Numbered from the stretch's first letter, positions 12,301 to 23,122 are shown. The stretch is 64,000 nt of DNA from Aptenodytes patagonicus (GCF_965638725.1 NC_134949.1:126912294-126976293), one strand, 5' to 3'. Numbers and translations: made by a program. Notes: generated by a model not told the origin, from the sequence alone.

Positions 12301-15300
12301 ACTCATGAAATCCAGCATCTTATCTTACAGGTATTAAGGGGGTAACGAAGATGATGGTTTTGTGTACTAAAACCTCTTTATCTGGGCTCAAAACGGCAAT
12401 GACATGGCCTTTTAAAGTATTTACAGGTGAAGGAACTTCAGCAGCCGCAAATCTTGGAAGAGAACTATACTTTGAACCTTGATGAAGTCAGTTGACTATT
12501 ACTAATGATCAATGCTTGCCAGTTTGCTTTCTTTAAGGTAAAATTTTGTCTCTCCCTTAAACAGAATGGCTGTGAGGGGCCTATCAACTATGTCTCCTCT
12601 TCTATGCCTGTCTACAGCACAACAGCGGCAAATAAGACCTGATGCTCTGTCTGGTAGATGCTATCTCACACAGGAACAGAGTGGCGAAACAGCTCTTTCT
12701 GCCTCAATATTTGCTTAGGGAAGACCTTGGAATGGATCTAGGAAGCAGGAAGGTACTGCACAAAGCTTATGTTTTTGAAATTTGAAGATAATTTTTTTTA
12801 TTTAAAAAATCATGCTTTATTTTATCCAAATATGAAGAAGTCTTAGTAATGGAATCATTATCTGCATTACAAGCTAATTTCTTTTATTTTTTTTAAATGG
12901 GACTTGTTCTGCAATTACGTCAACTAAAGAAAAAAGAAGCAAAATATAATCTTACTTTAGTGACAGCACTGTCCCTTGCTTTACACAGTCACTACAGCAT
13001 TCACATGAGAAGAAATTATTGTTCCTGAGAGTAATGATTTTCAGAAGCCGAGTGCTTAACCCTGGGGTTCTTAAATTCATGTTTACACTCCTACATCAAT
13101 GGCCTAATATTCCAAAATCAGCACATCCAACACTTTGGATACTCGTATGAATCTGATACTGAATTTGAGGATCTCTTGCTTTTAGCCAAAAAAGCAAAAC
13201 AGTCTCCATGTTTTGCAAATCTCTATCACTAAGGATAGGACTTTTTAAATTATTATTATTTTGTCCGTGTCTTAAGAAACAATTGCTGCACTGGAGAATT
13301 TTCAAAGAGTGTGTAATGGGAACTAATGTGTCAGACAACAGAGGTAGCAAACTCTAAGCTAAAATGTGGCGTATTTTCTTGAAATCAAAACAGTAATATT
13401 AAGATACATTTCTTATTTCTATAGCTATTTTGCACCATATTAATCAGAAACGTTTCAAAACATTCACACATGAAGGAGAAGGAAAAACAGGCCCTGATCC
13501 CAGCTGCTTCCTAGAATTATTAGGAGCTGTGGATATTAAGCTCCTAACAGGACCAGGACAACAACGGGTCATAATTCCAAAACATGAATCTGCTGGAAAT
13601 TACCAGTTGTACGCATAGCACCAAGCATTTCAGAAATACAAGAAGAAATATATATTTTTCGTTGTTTCTGGTGTTCAGAACAAAGTGGAATACAGGCTAA
13701 ATGTACAGACAAATACATCTACATTATTCTGTGGTTTGAAGCTTCAAGTGTTTTGGGAAGGTCCTGATTCTTCTAAACTTTAGGCAGAAAGGACTCCTGT
13801 CTGCAAGTAGTGCAAAAATCACACCTTGTACTTGCCAAAGCTTACACAGTAGAGAAGCTAAAGAAAGAAACAAAATGAAACCTCATTTAGTTCTTAAGAA
13901 TGTATGAGTTTCTATCCTTTTTTGACTGGTTAGATCTACTTTAACATCAGTATCTATAAGGCATTTTATAGATTACTTGATAATAGATTTGATTTACTGA
14001 GTTCTCTGATATTCAGCATAATTTGCACTATTTCTTTACCTGCTCTGATTGTATGTATTCACCATGCTGTTCACATCCAATATCAAAGACATATTTGCCA
14101 AGACCTACAGGCTGCACAAAGATACAAAAAAGTCAACAGAAGTACAAAGTTGGTACATTCTAAGCATATAAATGTAAAATATGCTTTACTACCAAATTTA
14201 TGCAATAGTCAATAACAACTTAGTTTGAAAGCAAAGTTGCAGAGAAAGTTGGCATTCTGTCCTACAGGTTAATTCAGTTTCATATGTTACACTTACGGTA
14301 CAAGAAATACTACAAAAGATCAGGAGCCTAGCTTCTTATTTTAAGTGGAAACAGATCGTATTAAGGCAATTCCATGCTAACTATTCAGATGAATAGAGAG
14401 TTTTCCAGCACACTTACATTTCCGTTCAAAAATTTGCCCTTAAATCTATGGTTTAGGTGAACAAGTTCAGCTTCTCCTTCCTGGTTTCCATTTACCCAAC
14501 CACCAACATACTTAGATCCTGTGTCTTTATAGACGTATGTACCTTGCCCATGCCTAAGGAGAAAATAATAATTTTGCTTTATATTACTGAATATTAAGGA
14601 TTTAGGATGTTGTGATGCTTAAGGTATTAAAACTGTATTATTTAAGTGGCTGAAATGACTCAAGTTGGACTAAATTGCCAAGGTCATCCAGTAGCACTTG
14701 ATTTGCTGCAGTCAGCCATGCTTTGAAAATAACCTTTGCATTTTAATGCCACTGGGTGACTTGAAACATCACTGTAAGAATGAAACAAACCTATTGTGGT
14801 TAAACCATTCTCCAGTATAGATGTCTCCATTTGCATACGTGTACTCTCCATAGCCGTGTCTCTGGTCATTCACCCAGTCTCCTTTAATGAGAATACGATA
14901 AAAACAGAGTGAGATGTGGTGTATTTCATTGTGTGATATAGCAGTCAGTTTGTAAAGTTATCATACATGAATTACTAGAGAAGGAAAAGAAAGCTATGAC
15001 ACCACTGTGATTTCTTACCATTCCTTACTCCAAGCCCTTGCTCTTTTTTTCTCTGTGTGTCCCTCTCCACACATATTTACGCAGCTGCCTGACTTCCCTT
15101 TCATTTTGTCCACCACAATCTGTCTCCATTATCACTCTCCATTATCATTATGAACATAAGAAGTCATATAACATCCTGCTCCTATCTTTAAATTTGGTAA
15201 TGTATTACAGTTGCATTAGATAATGTGATATTTCCACTCAAATAAAAAGAGGGACTACTTTAGTTTGACTCATTTGCTAAAATTGTCCTGTCAGTGAGGG

Positions 15301-17047
15301 GGTGTATATACTCAAAAGGATGCTAGATTGTGTGTCTTAATTACTCTTCTATTCAAACTTAAAAGAAATTTAAAAAAAAAATCACAGGTGCATATGCATA
15401 TGTGAGGCAAGATTGGGCTGCTCTTTTTGCTCTCTGTTTCTAGCCCCCACAATGTGGATTTCTTTCTTGCCTAGTTTAGAAAGGAAGGGGGGGAATATTG
15501 TCCCTTGAAGCCTAACTGGTATTCAGAGTGTTTCGGGTACTCTCCTGGAAGAAGGGAAACAATGCGAGTTTCAATGTCTTCAAACTTCAGAGGCATCCCA
15601 ATCCCTGAGTAAGTGCTCTAATCAGTAGACTATTTTTAAGGATGGACCTAATAAAGTGCTAAAATACTTTATACTGAACACATCTGTTGTTCTAATCATC
15701 ATTCAGAAATAAGTAACTATACTCTCTTCTACCAAGATTGCACTGATTTGTAAAAGTTACTTAATATTTCTCAGGACTTAGAACACCCCACTTGAAAGGA
15801 GGACATGACAAGAATAAACCACTACTAAATACCACGCTTCTCACAATAATTGACATAAATCCCCATAAATAAAACCCATACTTCTCAGAGCTTGTAGTAA
15901 AAAAGGAATAAAAGGAAAAAATTTCATCACAAATTTATCTTCTTAAAATAAGACATTGTCCAATTCACTATCTCCTTGCATTCAGGATGGGGGAGGGTGA
16001 GGGGGGAATGTGTCCTTTCAGTTACAGAAGTCCTTGCAACCGTGTTCAGTGTTTTACCTTCATATTTTGATCCATCTGGATAAAAAAAAATACCCTGGCC
16101 ATGCTTTTTGTTTTGAAGATATTCTCCAGTGTAGCAAGCACCATTTCTAAATCTGTAGGTCCCCTGAAACATATTTGGTATAGATAAAATACTTGTCAGT
16201 TCTCACTCTTGTTTCAATATAGCGCCCAAACTAACAGAACTGCTGAAACATAAGCACAACCACTGCCTTCTGTCACTGTCTTACCTGTCCACTTCTGAAA
16301 CCATGTTTATATTCTCCATCGTATGTATCCCCATTGGGTAGATATGCTTTTCCACGTCCATGTCGCTCACCTTCTGAATTGCGTTCACCATCATACTCCT
16401 GATCAAATGTGAAAAAAATTGTTTAAGAGGGCTAGACCCGACTGAATCTAACCTCATTAGACAGAGGAAAATGGGTGTTTGCTCAAAGCTGCTCCAATTC
16501 AGCTTGAATCAGACTGCAGGAGCACCCGGCCAACAGATGTACTGCTTATGCAGACACTTTCGTCAGGTCCTGGCACAAAGAGGCTTTCCTCCCTTCCTGA
16601 CACACTACTGGAAAGTATGGATGACTTGTTTTCATCCAGTGGAGAAAGTTAGGCAGGTCCCAACTGAAGCGGTACAGCCCCACTTCCGAAACTCCTGTGC
16701 CCACGGAAGAAGCCCCTCGGGAGCTCTCCCAGCCTCGGCACGGCCGGCATACAGTATTCAAGACCCCGTGACCGGTAACGTTCACTCTTCCCTTCCCCGC
16801 TGGCGCTCCGCGACCCCCTGCCCGAGTCGCCCGTGGCCGTGAGCCGCTTCCCGCCCCGCTCCTCCCCAGCGCCCTCGGCGGCGGATGCTCCCAGCGGGGA
16901 CGGGCCCCTCGCGGCAGCAGGGGCCGGCAGACGGGGCAGGACCGCCTCCGCTGGTGCTGCCGAGCCGCCAGCGGCACCCCGACCGCCCCGGCGGACCCCC
17001 AAGTCGGCCTCGGCCTCCTCGGTCTCCTCCGAGCTCAGGTCCGACAT
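9278..17047 (-). CDS. RSPH1: RSPH1, radial spoke head component 1 (whole gene, 9 coding exons)
   Basis: RSPH1 is a component of the radial spoke head in the axoneme of motile cilia and sperm flagella; loss of human RSPH1 causes primary ciliary dyskinesia. Coding exons on the minus strand, in order: 17047-16997, 16398-16285, 16163-16058, 14881-14791, 14553-14418, 14111-14040, 12290-12071, 11293-11150, 9327-9278. They total 984 nt, or 327 residues plus TAA, against about 309 in human as I recall. All joins keep frame. Six MORN repeats of about 23 residues begin near residues 19, 43, 66, 89, 112 and 136 (YxGxW/Y...HGxGxY...NG pattern), with a partial seventh at 158. The C-terminal 130 residues are acidic and low complexity. 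The start MSDLSSEE matches the vertebrate N-terminus. The gene is transcribed away from SLC37A1. Identity is by recognition; exon ends are from splice sites and phase. Confidence 0.95.
9838..9900 (-). mobile_element. Possible old CR1/L3-type 3' end in RSPH1 intron 8
   Basis: TCTGATTCTAGAAATAAAGA and GTTGGAAGGAACTTTGAGAA resemble ancient CR1/L3 3' ends on the minus strand. Short and diverged. Confidence 0.35.
11150..11293 (-). CDS. RSPH1: RSPH1 coding exon 8, acidic tail
   Basis: 144 nt, residues 264-311. Acceptor TTTCAG, donor CAAG|GTGAGG. Encodes [17 protein letters not shown] and an Asp/Glu-rich segment. The frame follows from exon 7 (one base carried) and continues into exon 9. Confidence 0.88.
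11399..11735 (+). mobile_element. CR1 LINE 3' end in RSPH1 intron 7
   Basis: About 337 bp, antisense to RSPH1, between coding exons 7 and 8. Starts TACTTAAAGGGGGCTTATAA and ends CTATTCTATGATTCTATGAT. It matches the subfamily of the minus-strand copy at 20500-21063. Confidence 0.9.
11890..11906. repeat. TA dinucleotide microsatellite
   Basis: A short run of alternating TA in RSPH1 intron 7. Confidence 0.8.
12071..12290 (-). CDS. RSPH1: RSPH1 coding exon 7, acidic and alanine-rich
   Basis: 220 nt, residues 191-263. Acceptor TTCTAG, donor GCAG|GTTTGT. After an acidic run (GEGEEEEEP) comes the conserved core [17 protein letters not shown], which aligns with human PKWKATQITELALWTP. The rest is low complexity, with two alanine tracts coded by pure GCA repeats (six and four codons). 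These appear on the plus strand as CTG repeats near 12101-12153. Confidence 0.88.
14040..14111 (-). CDS. RSPH1: RSPH1 coding exon 6
   Basis: 72 nt, phase 0, residues 167-190. Acceptor TGTGCAG, donor CAG|GTAAAG. Encodes [19 protein letters not shown], the conserved segment that closes the MORN domain. Confidence 0.93.
14418..14553 (-). CDS. RSPH1: RSPH1 coding exon 5 (MORN 5-6)
   Basis: 136 nt, residues 121-166, ending in phase 0. Acceptor CCTTAG, donor AAT|GTAAGT. Encodes [19 protein letters not shown] through FKGKFLNGN. The sixth MORN repeat is divergent ([16 protein letters not shown]), as it is in other vertebrate RSPH1 proteins. Confidence 0.93.
14791..14881 (-). CDS. RSPH1: RSPH1 coding exon 4 (MORN 4-5)
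   Basis: 91 nt, residues 91-121. Acceptor TTAAAG; donor AATAG|GTTTGT, a usable but weak site. Encodes [19 protein letters not shown] and YTGEWFNHN, the fourth MORN repeat and the start of the fifth. Confidence 0.92.
16058..16163 (-). CDS. RSPH1: RSPH1 coding exon 3 (MORN 2-3)
   Basis: 106 nt, residues 56-90, with one base carried to the next exon. Acceptor TTTCAG, donor GAAG|GTAAAA. Contains the end of MORN 2 (GTYRFRNG) and MORN 3 ([21 protein letters not shown]). Confidence 0.93.
16285..16398 (-). CDS. RSPH1: RSPH1 coding exon 2 (MORN 1-2)
   Basis: 114 nt, phase 0 at both ends, residues 18-55. Acceptor GATCAG, donor CAG|GTAAGA. Begins [16 protein letters not shown] and holds the first MORN repeat and most of the second ([13 protein letters not shown]). 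Confidence 0.93.
16997..17047 (-). CDS. RSPH1: RSPH1 coding exon 1
   Basis: Encodes residues 1-17 ([17 protein letters not shown]), an acidic N-terminus close to that of human RSPH1. It ends in phase 0, as exon 2 requires. The only in-frame donor at the expected place is GGG|GTCCGC, a poor match to the GTRAGT consensus, so the 3' end is less certain than the start. An in-frame ATG 63 nt upstream would add a GC-rich extension that the family lacks, so it was not chosen. Confidence 0.8.
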
Positions 17048-17062
17048 GGCTGCGGCGCCGCC

Positions 17063-17076
17063 GTCACCGTGGCAAC
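17063..17076. promoter_or_regulatory. RFX X-box, proximal, perfect match
   Basis: GTCACCGTGGCAAC fits the X-box consensus GTNRCC-N(0-3)-RGYAAC with a 2-nt spacer and no mismatch. It starts 16 nt upstream of the RSPH1 ATG. X-boxes bind RFX factors and are typical of ciliary gene promoters, which fits RSPH1. Confidence 0.8.
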
Positions 17077-17097
17077 CAAGGCGCGCGGCGGCCGTTT

Positions 17098-17111
17098 GCT
17101 GCCGTGGCAAC
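17098..17111. promoter_or_regulatory. RFX X-box, distal, one mismatch
   Basis: GCTGCCGTGGCAAC has the same right half-site and spacer as the proximal X-box. The left half differs from GTNRCC at one base. It lies 35 bp from the first site, start to start, roughly 50 bp upstream of the RSPH1 start codon. Confidence 0.65.
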
Positions 17112-17203
17112 GCCCGGCGGGGCGCGCGGGGGCTCGCGCTGCTGTCCCGGGTGCTGAGAGCAACAGCCGGCCCCGCCCCTCACCGCGGCGGCGGGGCGGG
17201 GGC

Positions 17204-17238
17204 GGGGAGCGGGGAGCGGGGAGCGGGGAGCGGGGAGC
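17204..17238. repeat. GGGGAGC minisatellite, five copies
   Basis: Five exact head-to-tail copies of the 7-bp unit GGGGAGC, preceded by GGGGCGGGGGC. The G-runs could form a G-quadruplex on the plus strand, about 160-190 bp upstream of the RSPH1 start. Confidence 0.85.
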
Positions 17239-17500
17239 GGATCCGCCCCGCCCAGCCGCGCGCCGCCGTCTCGCCTGTGAGGAGAAGCGCGGGCGGCCGG
17301 CGCTGTTACCGAAAGCGGAGAGTCCCGCCTCCCCAGGAGGCCGCCCGGGCTGCCTGGTGGCTCTCGGCGCGGAAGCGCTGGGAGGGGTGCACCGACCGCC
17401 AGAGGACTGTCGTGTCAATAAACGCTCGGGGGTGTGGGACGCCGCCTTTCCCCCGGCACTGATCTCCCTTCTGCTTGCGCTTAGCTTTTCCTGACCTGTA

Positions 17501-20499
17501 CCTTAAGTGTCGTGAAACAGGCCGGTGACATTTGAGATAAGGCCTGAGGCCCCTCAGTCTTCTGAGAGCTCCCAGTAGTTTGGCCGGTTTGGCCTGTAAA
17601 CAACATGTATTGGGTTTTTTTCTGTCAGGTTTAATTATGTTGAGAAATTCCAGTCCATGGATCTTCTCTTTTTCTTTTATATCTTAACAGTTTCAGTCTG
17701 ATGAGCCTCATTCACCTGCTCAACAGACCAGACATTTTCCCCTGCGCAGCCTGGTCAATCCCACTGGAAATTCAGCACACTCCTTAAATTGGAGCCAGAA
17801 GGCCGACGGCATTCAGCTCCAGGCTCTGAAACCCCGCAGGATTCCCACAGCTAGCTTGACGGTGCATGTCTGATGGCACGGTTAGAGTCAGAGCACCCAC
17901 ATGTACTCATCAAGAGGCATCACAGAAACGTGCTTTGGCTGTCACCAGCACGCCTGGGGCTCTGTCGTACTGTTAGCGGTCAGGGTCTGCATTTTGGGGA
18001 GCCTTGAAGAGATTCCCTTGTTTTCTATGCAAAGCGCAGCAGAACAGTCTGTATGGGTAACTCAGGGGTCGGGACAGAGGCGGGGAAATGCTCTGGCGCT
18101 AATCACTGCTGGAGCTTAGGCACTGGAAGTCATCAAACCACCATGTGATCTGGCCTGGAAAATCCTGTGTTTCTGCACAAATGAATGAAGGGAGTGCAAG
18201 TTACCTCTCCCGTTATTTTTTCTAAGTTGCACTGAACTGCTGCAGTGACAGGGGCGCTGCGCAGTTCTAACAGAGTTACTAGTGAGATAGCACAACGATG
18301 AGTCAGTCAGGTTTTTACATCACTTAAGCATCTTCTGCTTTCACACATACAATTACTTTTACTTCCACTAATTTTTTTTTCTTCTCCTTTTAGTAACTGT
18401 AATTCTCAGTAATCTTAATACACAGGAAATTCTCTGTATTCTGACTTTTCTCCAAACCCCTCTACTCAGTCAGCCTCAGCCTTGTCAACTCTGATGACAA
18501 GCTCAGTCACCTCAGCCGGTCAAGATCCTCCCATACTAATGTGATTACAGCTAAATCAACGCTGGGAGGCAAGAAGAGGGCTCTCCTTTCTCAAAATGCT
18601 AAGAAGAGTGGAATGGAGTAGCTCACAAGGAACAGGAGAGAGGACAGTACATCATAGCCACCCTCAGTCCATATTAAGCAACAATAATACCCCATATGGA
18701 AAAGATCTGTTTTGCATTTCATGTCACCTTTTTTTTAATGTTTCATATGTGAGCTGCAGTATTCAAAACCAATCACTCTTTAAAATGATCTTATTTGCCT
18801 CGATGCAAGGTAGTGCTTTGTTATTCTTTACAGAGGAAAATGCCGTAAAAATCTACCTTGGCAAAGGGAGTCGACGGTGACTGCATTACGGCTCTCGCCC
18901 ACCCCCTGCAAATGTTGAGGACGGGTTGTCTTGCTGAATGCAAGTGGTACTTTGCTTCTCTGCAAAGCAGCGGCTTCATAGTGCTTGCAGGAGCTTAGCA
19001 GGGCTCGGGGCCTGCCAGTGATACAGGAGTCAGGCAAATCACCTCACTGTCACTTTGCACAGTAATTTAATGGCCGAGGTTTCACGAAAGGAGCCATGCA
19101 AGGATATGTGTGGTGAAAAGCTGTTCGCTAACTAAGCACTGGGCAGAGGAGGTGACGCTCCTGAGGTAGGCAGCAAAAGGAGTGGCAAGTGGTTGGAAAA
19201 CGTGGTGGAGGTCACCATGTACCCTAGGTCAAAGCTTTACCACCTGAACCGAAAGAAAAACAGTGTCATCTCTATACAAAGATACACCATATATTCAGGT
19301 AATTTTCTTAGCTTTCATAGGTAGGAATCTAAATAACCATTATTTAGATAATAAATAAATAGTATTTATTTATTAAGATACGTCATTTATGTGGCATATG
19401 TGTCTTTTTGTTTTCAGTTGGGCAAAGATGAAAACAGACCTATTGCTAAATACCGTTGTGTTCCTAGCTCATAGGAAGAATTTGGGCTTCGGAGTTAACA
19501 CCCAGTTACTAATTTGAGAGTGCTTGAAACATTTAAGAACGCTGAAATTAAATTTTGTTAGCTGGCAGAGCTTTACAAAGCTATACATTTATTAACTCAA
19601 AATTGTATGGTTATTTCTCTTTCCTGCACATCGCCAGCATTTGACTAGGGAAGCCTAACTTGCATAATGGCCATACTGTTAATAAGTAACTGCTCTGATT
19701 GCTTACCTCCTGCAGAACTGGATATGAATGCATGTTATCTGAAGCATAGTCTGTGCATTTCCTCCTTTCTCACTCTTGAAGATGCCTCAGTTTCTTCTTT
19801 CACCTAAGGATGGCTAAATTCTTTTATCCATGATAAGGTAATGTCTCTAATTATAAAACTGGTTACTTAGTCTGTGAGTGGCATGTCAATTCTAAGCAGA
19901 CACTGCGGCTTAGAGTTGCAAGGGAAAATATATTTGGGATACATATAGAGGTGCTCCCTGTTAAACTCGATGACAAAAATAACCGGATATGTCTTTTGGC
20001 TTCAAAGTTCACGTAGCCCAGGGAACAGCTGTGACACAAACAGGACACAGTGACAGGCCGTCAGAGACACTCCCCCTAACGATCACTAACTGCTCTTGCT
20101 CTACATATTGTTTCAGAGTCCTGGAGGAGGAAAGGGTCTGAAGGAAGAACAGTTCATTTTCTCAGGAAACAGACAGGAGCTATTTCTTTATAAAATTTAA
20201 ACTGCTCTGAACCTAGAAATGGCAGATAGCACAAACATCTGTGTGTCGGGATCACATAGTTTGACCTATATGAGAGAGGCATGATTTAAAGTTTTCTATA
20301 CCTAGAAACTGTTATGAGGACAACTACAGCTTATGCGGATGCATATAATTAATGACAAGAAGGATAGATTTTGTAGTTTCTGGTCTCTCAGTTGCATTTG
20401 GGTGTGTTTCAACGTCAGCTTAACGTTAAGCTTTAACTACATTACTATTGAAAGAAGGGCTGCTGTCATCCTTATTTTCTTGTTCTTTTTCCTTTTCCA
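17501..20499. other. Intergenic between RSPH1 promoter and CR1 nest, nothing recognised
   Basis: No exon, RNA gene or repeat was recognised. ORFs are short and have no family features. Confidence 0.5.
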
Positions 20500-21063
20500 T
20501 AGAATCATAGAATAGTTTGGGTTGGAAGGGACCTTTAAAGGTCATCTAGTCCAACCCCCCTGCCGTGGGCAGGGACATCTTCAACTAGATCAGGTTGCTC
20601 AGAGCCCCGTCCAGCCTGACCTGGAATGTTTCCAGGGGTGGGGCATCCACCACCTCTCTGGGCAACCTGTGCCAGTGCTTCACCACCCTCAGCGTAAAAA
20701 AATTTCTTCCTCATATCTAGTCTAAATCTACCCCCCTTTAGTTTAAAGCCATTCCCCCTTGTCCTGTCGCAACAGGCCCTGCTAAAAACTTTGCCGCCAT
20801 CTTTTTTATAAGCCCCCTTTAAGTACTGATAGGCTGCAATAAGGTCTCCCCAAAGCCTTCTCTTCTCCAGGCTGAACAACCCCAACTCTCTCAGCTTTTC
20901 TTCATAGGAGAGGTGTTCCATCCCCCTGATCATTTTCGTGGCCGCCTTCTGGACCCGCTCCAACAGGTCTGTGTCTTTCTTATGCTGAGGGCTCCAGAGC
21001 TGGACACAGTACTCCAGGTGGGGTCTCACCAGAGCAGAGTAGAGGGGCAGAATCACCTCCCTC
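20500..21063 (-). mobile_element. CR1 LINE 3' part
   Basis: Minus-strand CR1 of about 560 bp, starting at the 3' repeat (ATAGAATCATAGAATAGT on plus) and reading up into the RT C-terminal region ([20 protein letters not shown]). Its 174-codon ORF is open only for the truncated end. It is joined at 21063/21064 to a plus-strand CR1, making a tail-to-head inverted pair. Confidence 0.9.
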
Positions 21064-22074
21064 GACTGGATGGAGTTACATCCAGTTGGCGGCCGGTCAC
21101 GAGCGGTGTTCCCCAGGGCTCAGTTTTGGGGCCGGTCTTGTTCAATATCTTTATCGATGATCTGGATGAGGGGATTGAGTGCACCCTCAGTAAGTTTGCA
21201 GACGACACCAAGTTGGGCGGGACTGTTGATCTGCTGGAGGGTAGGAAGGCTCTGCAGAGGGACCTGGACAGGCTGGATCGATGGGCCCAGGCCAATTGTA
21301 TGAGGTTCACAAGACCAAGTGCCGGGTCTTGCACTTTGGCCACAACAACCCCATGCAGCACTACAGGCTTGGGGAAGAGTGGCTGGAAAGCTGCCCAGCA
21401 GAAAAGGACCTGGGGGTGTTGGTCAACAGCCAGCTGAATATGAGCCAGCAGTGTGCCCAGGTGGCCAAGAAGGCCAACAGCATCCTGGCCTGTATCAGAA
21501 ATAGTGTGGCCAGCAGGAGTAGGGAAGTGATCGTGCCCCTGTACTCGGCACTGGTGAGGCCGCACCTCGAATACTGTGTTCAGTTTTGGGCCCCTCACTA
21601 CAAGAAGGACGTTGAGGTGCTGGGGCGTGTCCAGAGAAGGGCAACGAAGCTGGTGAAGGGTCTGGAGCACAAGTCTTATGAGGAGCGGCTGAGGGAACTG
21701 GGGTTGTTTAGCCTAGAGAAAAGGAGGCTGAGGGGAGACCTCATCGCTCTCTACAACTACCTGAAAGGAGGTTGTAGTGAGGTGGGTGTCGGTCTCTTCT
21801 CCCAAGTAAGTAGTGATAGGACAAGAGAAAATGGCCTCAAGTTACGCCAGGGGAGGTTTAGATTGGATGTGAGGAAAAATTTCTTTACTGAAAGAGTGGT
21901 GAAACATTGGAACAGGCTGCCCAGGGAAGTGGTTGAGTCCCCATCCCTGGAGGTATTTAAAAGACAAGTAGATGAGGCACTTAGTGACATGGTTTAGTGG
22001 GTGGTGGTGTTGGGTCGACGGTTGGTCTCGATCTTAGAGGTCTTTTCCAACCTCAATGATTCTATGATTCTATG
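21064..22074 (+). mobile_element. CR1 LINE, RT to 3' end (copy A)
   Basis: About 1 kb of CR1 from the RT palm ([20 protein letters not shown] and FADDTKLGG, the catalytic motif region) to a double GATTCTAT repeat. Frameshifts near 21115 and 21305 break the ORF into three pieces. It shares about 830 bp at high identity with the copy at 22241. Confidence 0.92.
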
Positions 22075-22236
22075 ATCTCATCGGGTCCCATGGACTTGTG
22101 CACCTTCAGGTGCCTTAGGTGGTCTCGAACCTGATGTTCTCCCACAGTGGGCGGCTCTTCATTCTCCCAGTCCCCGCCTTTGCCTTCTGCAGCTTGGGCG
22201 TTGAGGCTCGAGCACTTGCCGGTGAAGACCGAGCCT
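22075..22236 (-). mobile_element. CR1 LINE fragment, pre-RT
   Basis: The minus strand reads [17 protein letters not shown] then [19 protein letters not shown], the CR1 segment just before the RT domain. It lies between two plus-strand copies and continues the reading interrupted at 23073. Confidence 0.75.
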
Positions 22237-23072
22237 TCGAGGGTAGGAAGGCTCTGCAGAGGGACCTGGACAGGCTGGATCGATGGGCCCAGGCCAATTG
22301 TATGAGGTTCAACAAGGCCAAATGCCGGGTCCTGCACTTGGGTCACAACAACCCCATGCAGCACTACAGGCTTGGGGAAGAGTGGCTGGAAAGCTGCCCA
22401 GCAGAAAAGGACCTGGGGGTGTTGGTCGACAGCCACTGAATATGAGCTGGCAGCGTGCCCAGGCGGCCAAGAAGGCCAACAGCATCCTGGCCTGTATCAG
22501 AAATAGTGTGGCCAGCAGGAGTAGGGAAGTGATCGTGCCCCTGTACTCGGCACTGGTGAGGCCGCACCTCAAATACTGTGTTCAGTTTTGGGCCCCTCAC
22601 TACAAGAAGGACATTGAGGTGCTGGAGCGTGTCCAGAGAAGGGCAACAAGGCTGGTGAGGGGTCTGGAGAACAAGTCTTATGAGGAGCGGCTGAGGGAAC
22701 TGGGGTTGTTTAGCCTGGAGAAAAGGAGGCTGAGGGGAGACCTCATCGCTCTCTACAACTACCTGAAAGGAGGTTGTAGCGAGGTGGGTGTCGGTCTCTT
22801 CTCCCAAGTAACTAGCGATAGGACGAGAGGAAATGGCCTCAAGTTGCGCCAGGGGAGGTTTAGATTGGATGTAAGGAAAAATTTCTTTACGGAAAGAGTG
22901 GTGAAACATTGGAAGAGGCTGCCCAGGGAAGTGGTTGAGTCCCCATCCCTGGAGGTATTTAAAAGACGAGTAGATGAGGCGCTTAGGGACATGGTTTAGT
23001 GGACATGGTGGTGTTGGGTCGACGGTTGGACTCGATGATCTTAGAGGTCTTTTCCAACCTCAATGATTCTAT
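22237..23072 (+). mobile_element. CR1 LINE, RT to 3' end (copy B)
   Basis: About 835 bp of CR1, nearly the same sequence as 21239-22070 at an offset of about 1002 bp. It ends at a GATTCTATGA repeat. A small deletion near 22436 shifts frame relative to copy A. It is inserted in an antisense CR1, the two halves of which lie at 22075-22236 and 23073-23122. Confidence 0.92.
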
Positions 23073-23122
23073 GAAAAAGGTCATTGAGTACCTCCGCCTT
23101 CTCCGTGTCCCGGGTAACCAGG
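23073..23122 (-). mobile_element. CR1 LINE fragment between CR1 copy B and the solo LTR
   Basis: The minus strand reads VTRDTEKAEVLND, a well-known CR1 segment that follows [10 protein letters not shown] at 23671 and precedes VFTGKCSS at 22236. It links the antisense pieces as parts of one older element. Confidence 0.75.

Larger units (their letters stand above)
16650..17500. promoter_or_regulatory. CpG island over RSPH1 exon 1
   Basis: A GC- and CpG-rich block covers RSPH1 exon 1 and the upstream flank, in contrast to AT-rich surroundings. It includes GC boxes and five GGGGAGC repeats at 17204-17238. Several long ORFs here are composition artefacts. Edges are by eye. Confidence 0.75.

Noticed and set aside
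16546..17494. Several 90-209 codon ORFs on both strands
   Set aside because: Same GC-rich effect at the RSPH1 promoter. Only the 51 coding nt of exon 1 are supported.
21053..21670. 205-codon minus-strand ORF
   Set aside because: It is the antisense shadow of the plus-strand CR1 RT region.
22364..22909. 181-codon minus-strand ORF
   Set aside because: Antisense of CR1 copy B; the sense strand gives the recognisable protein.
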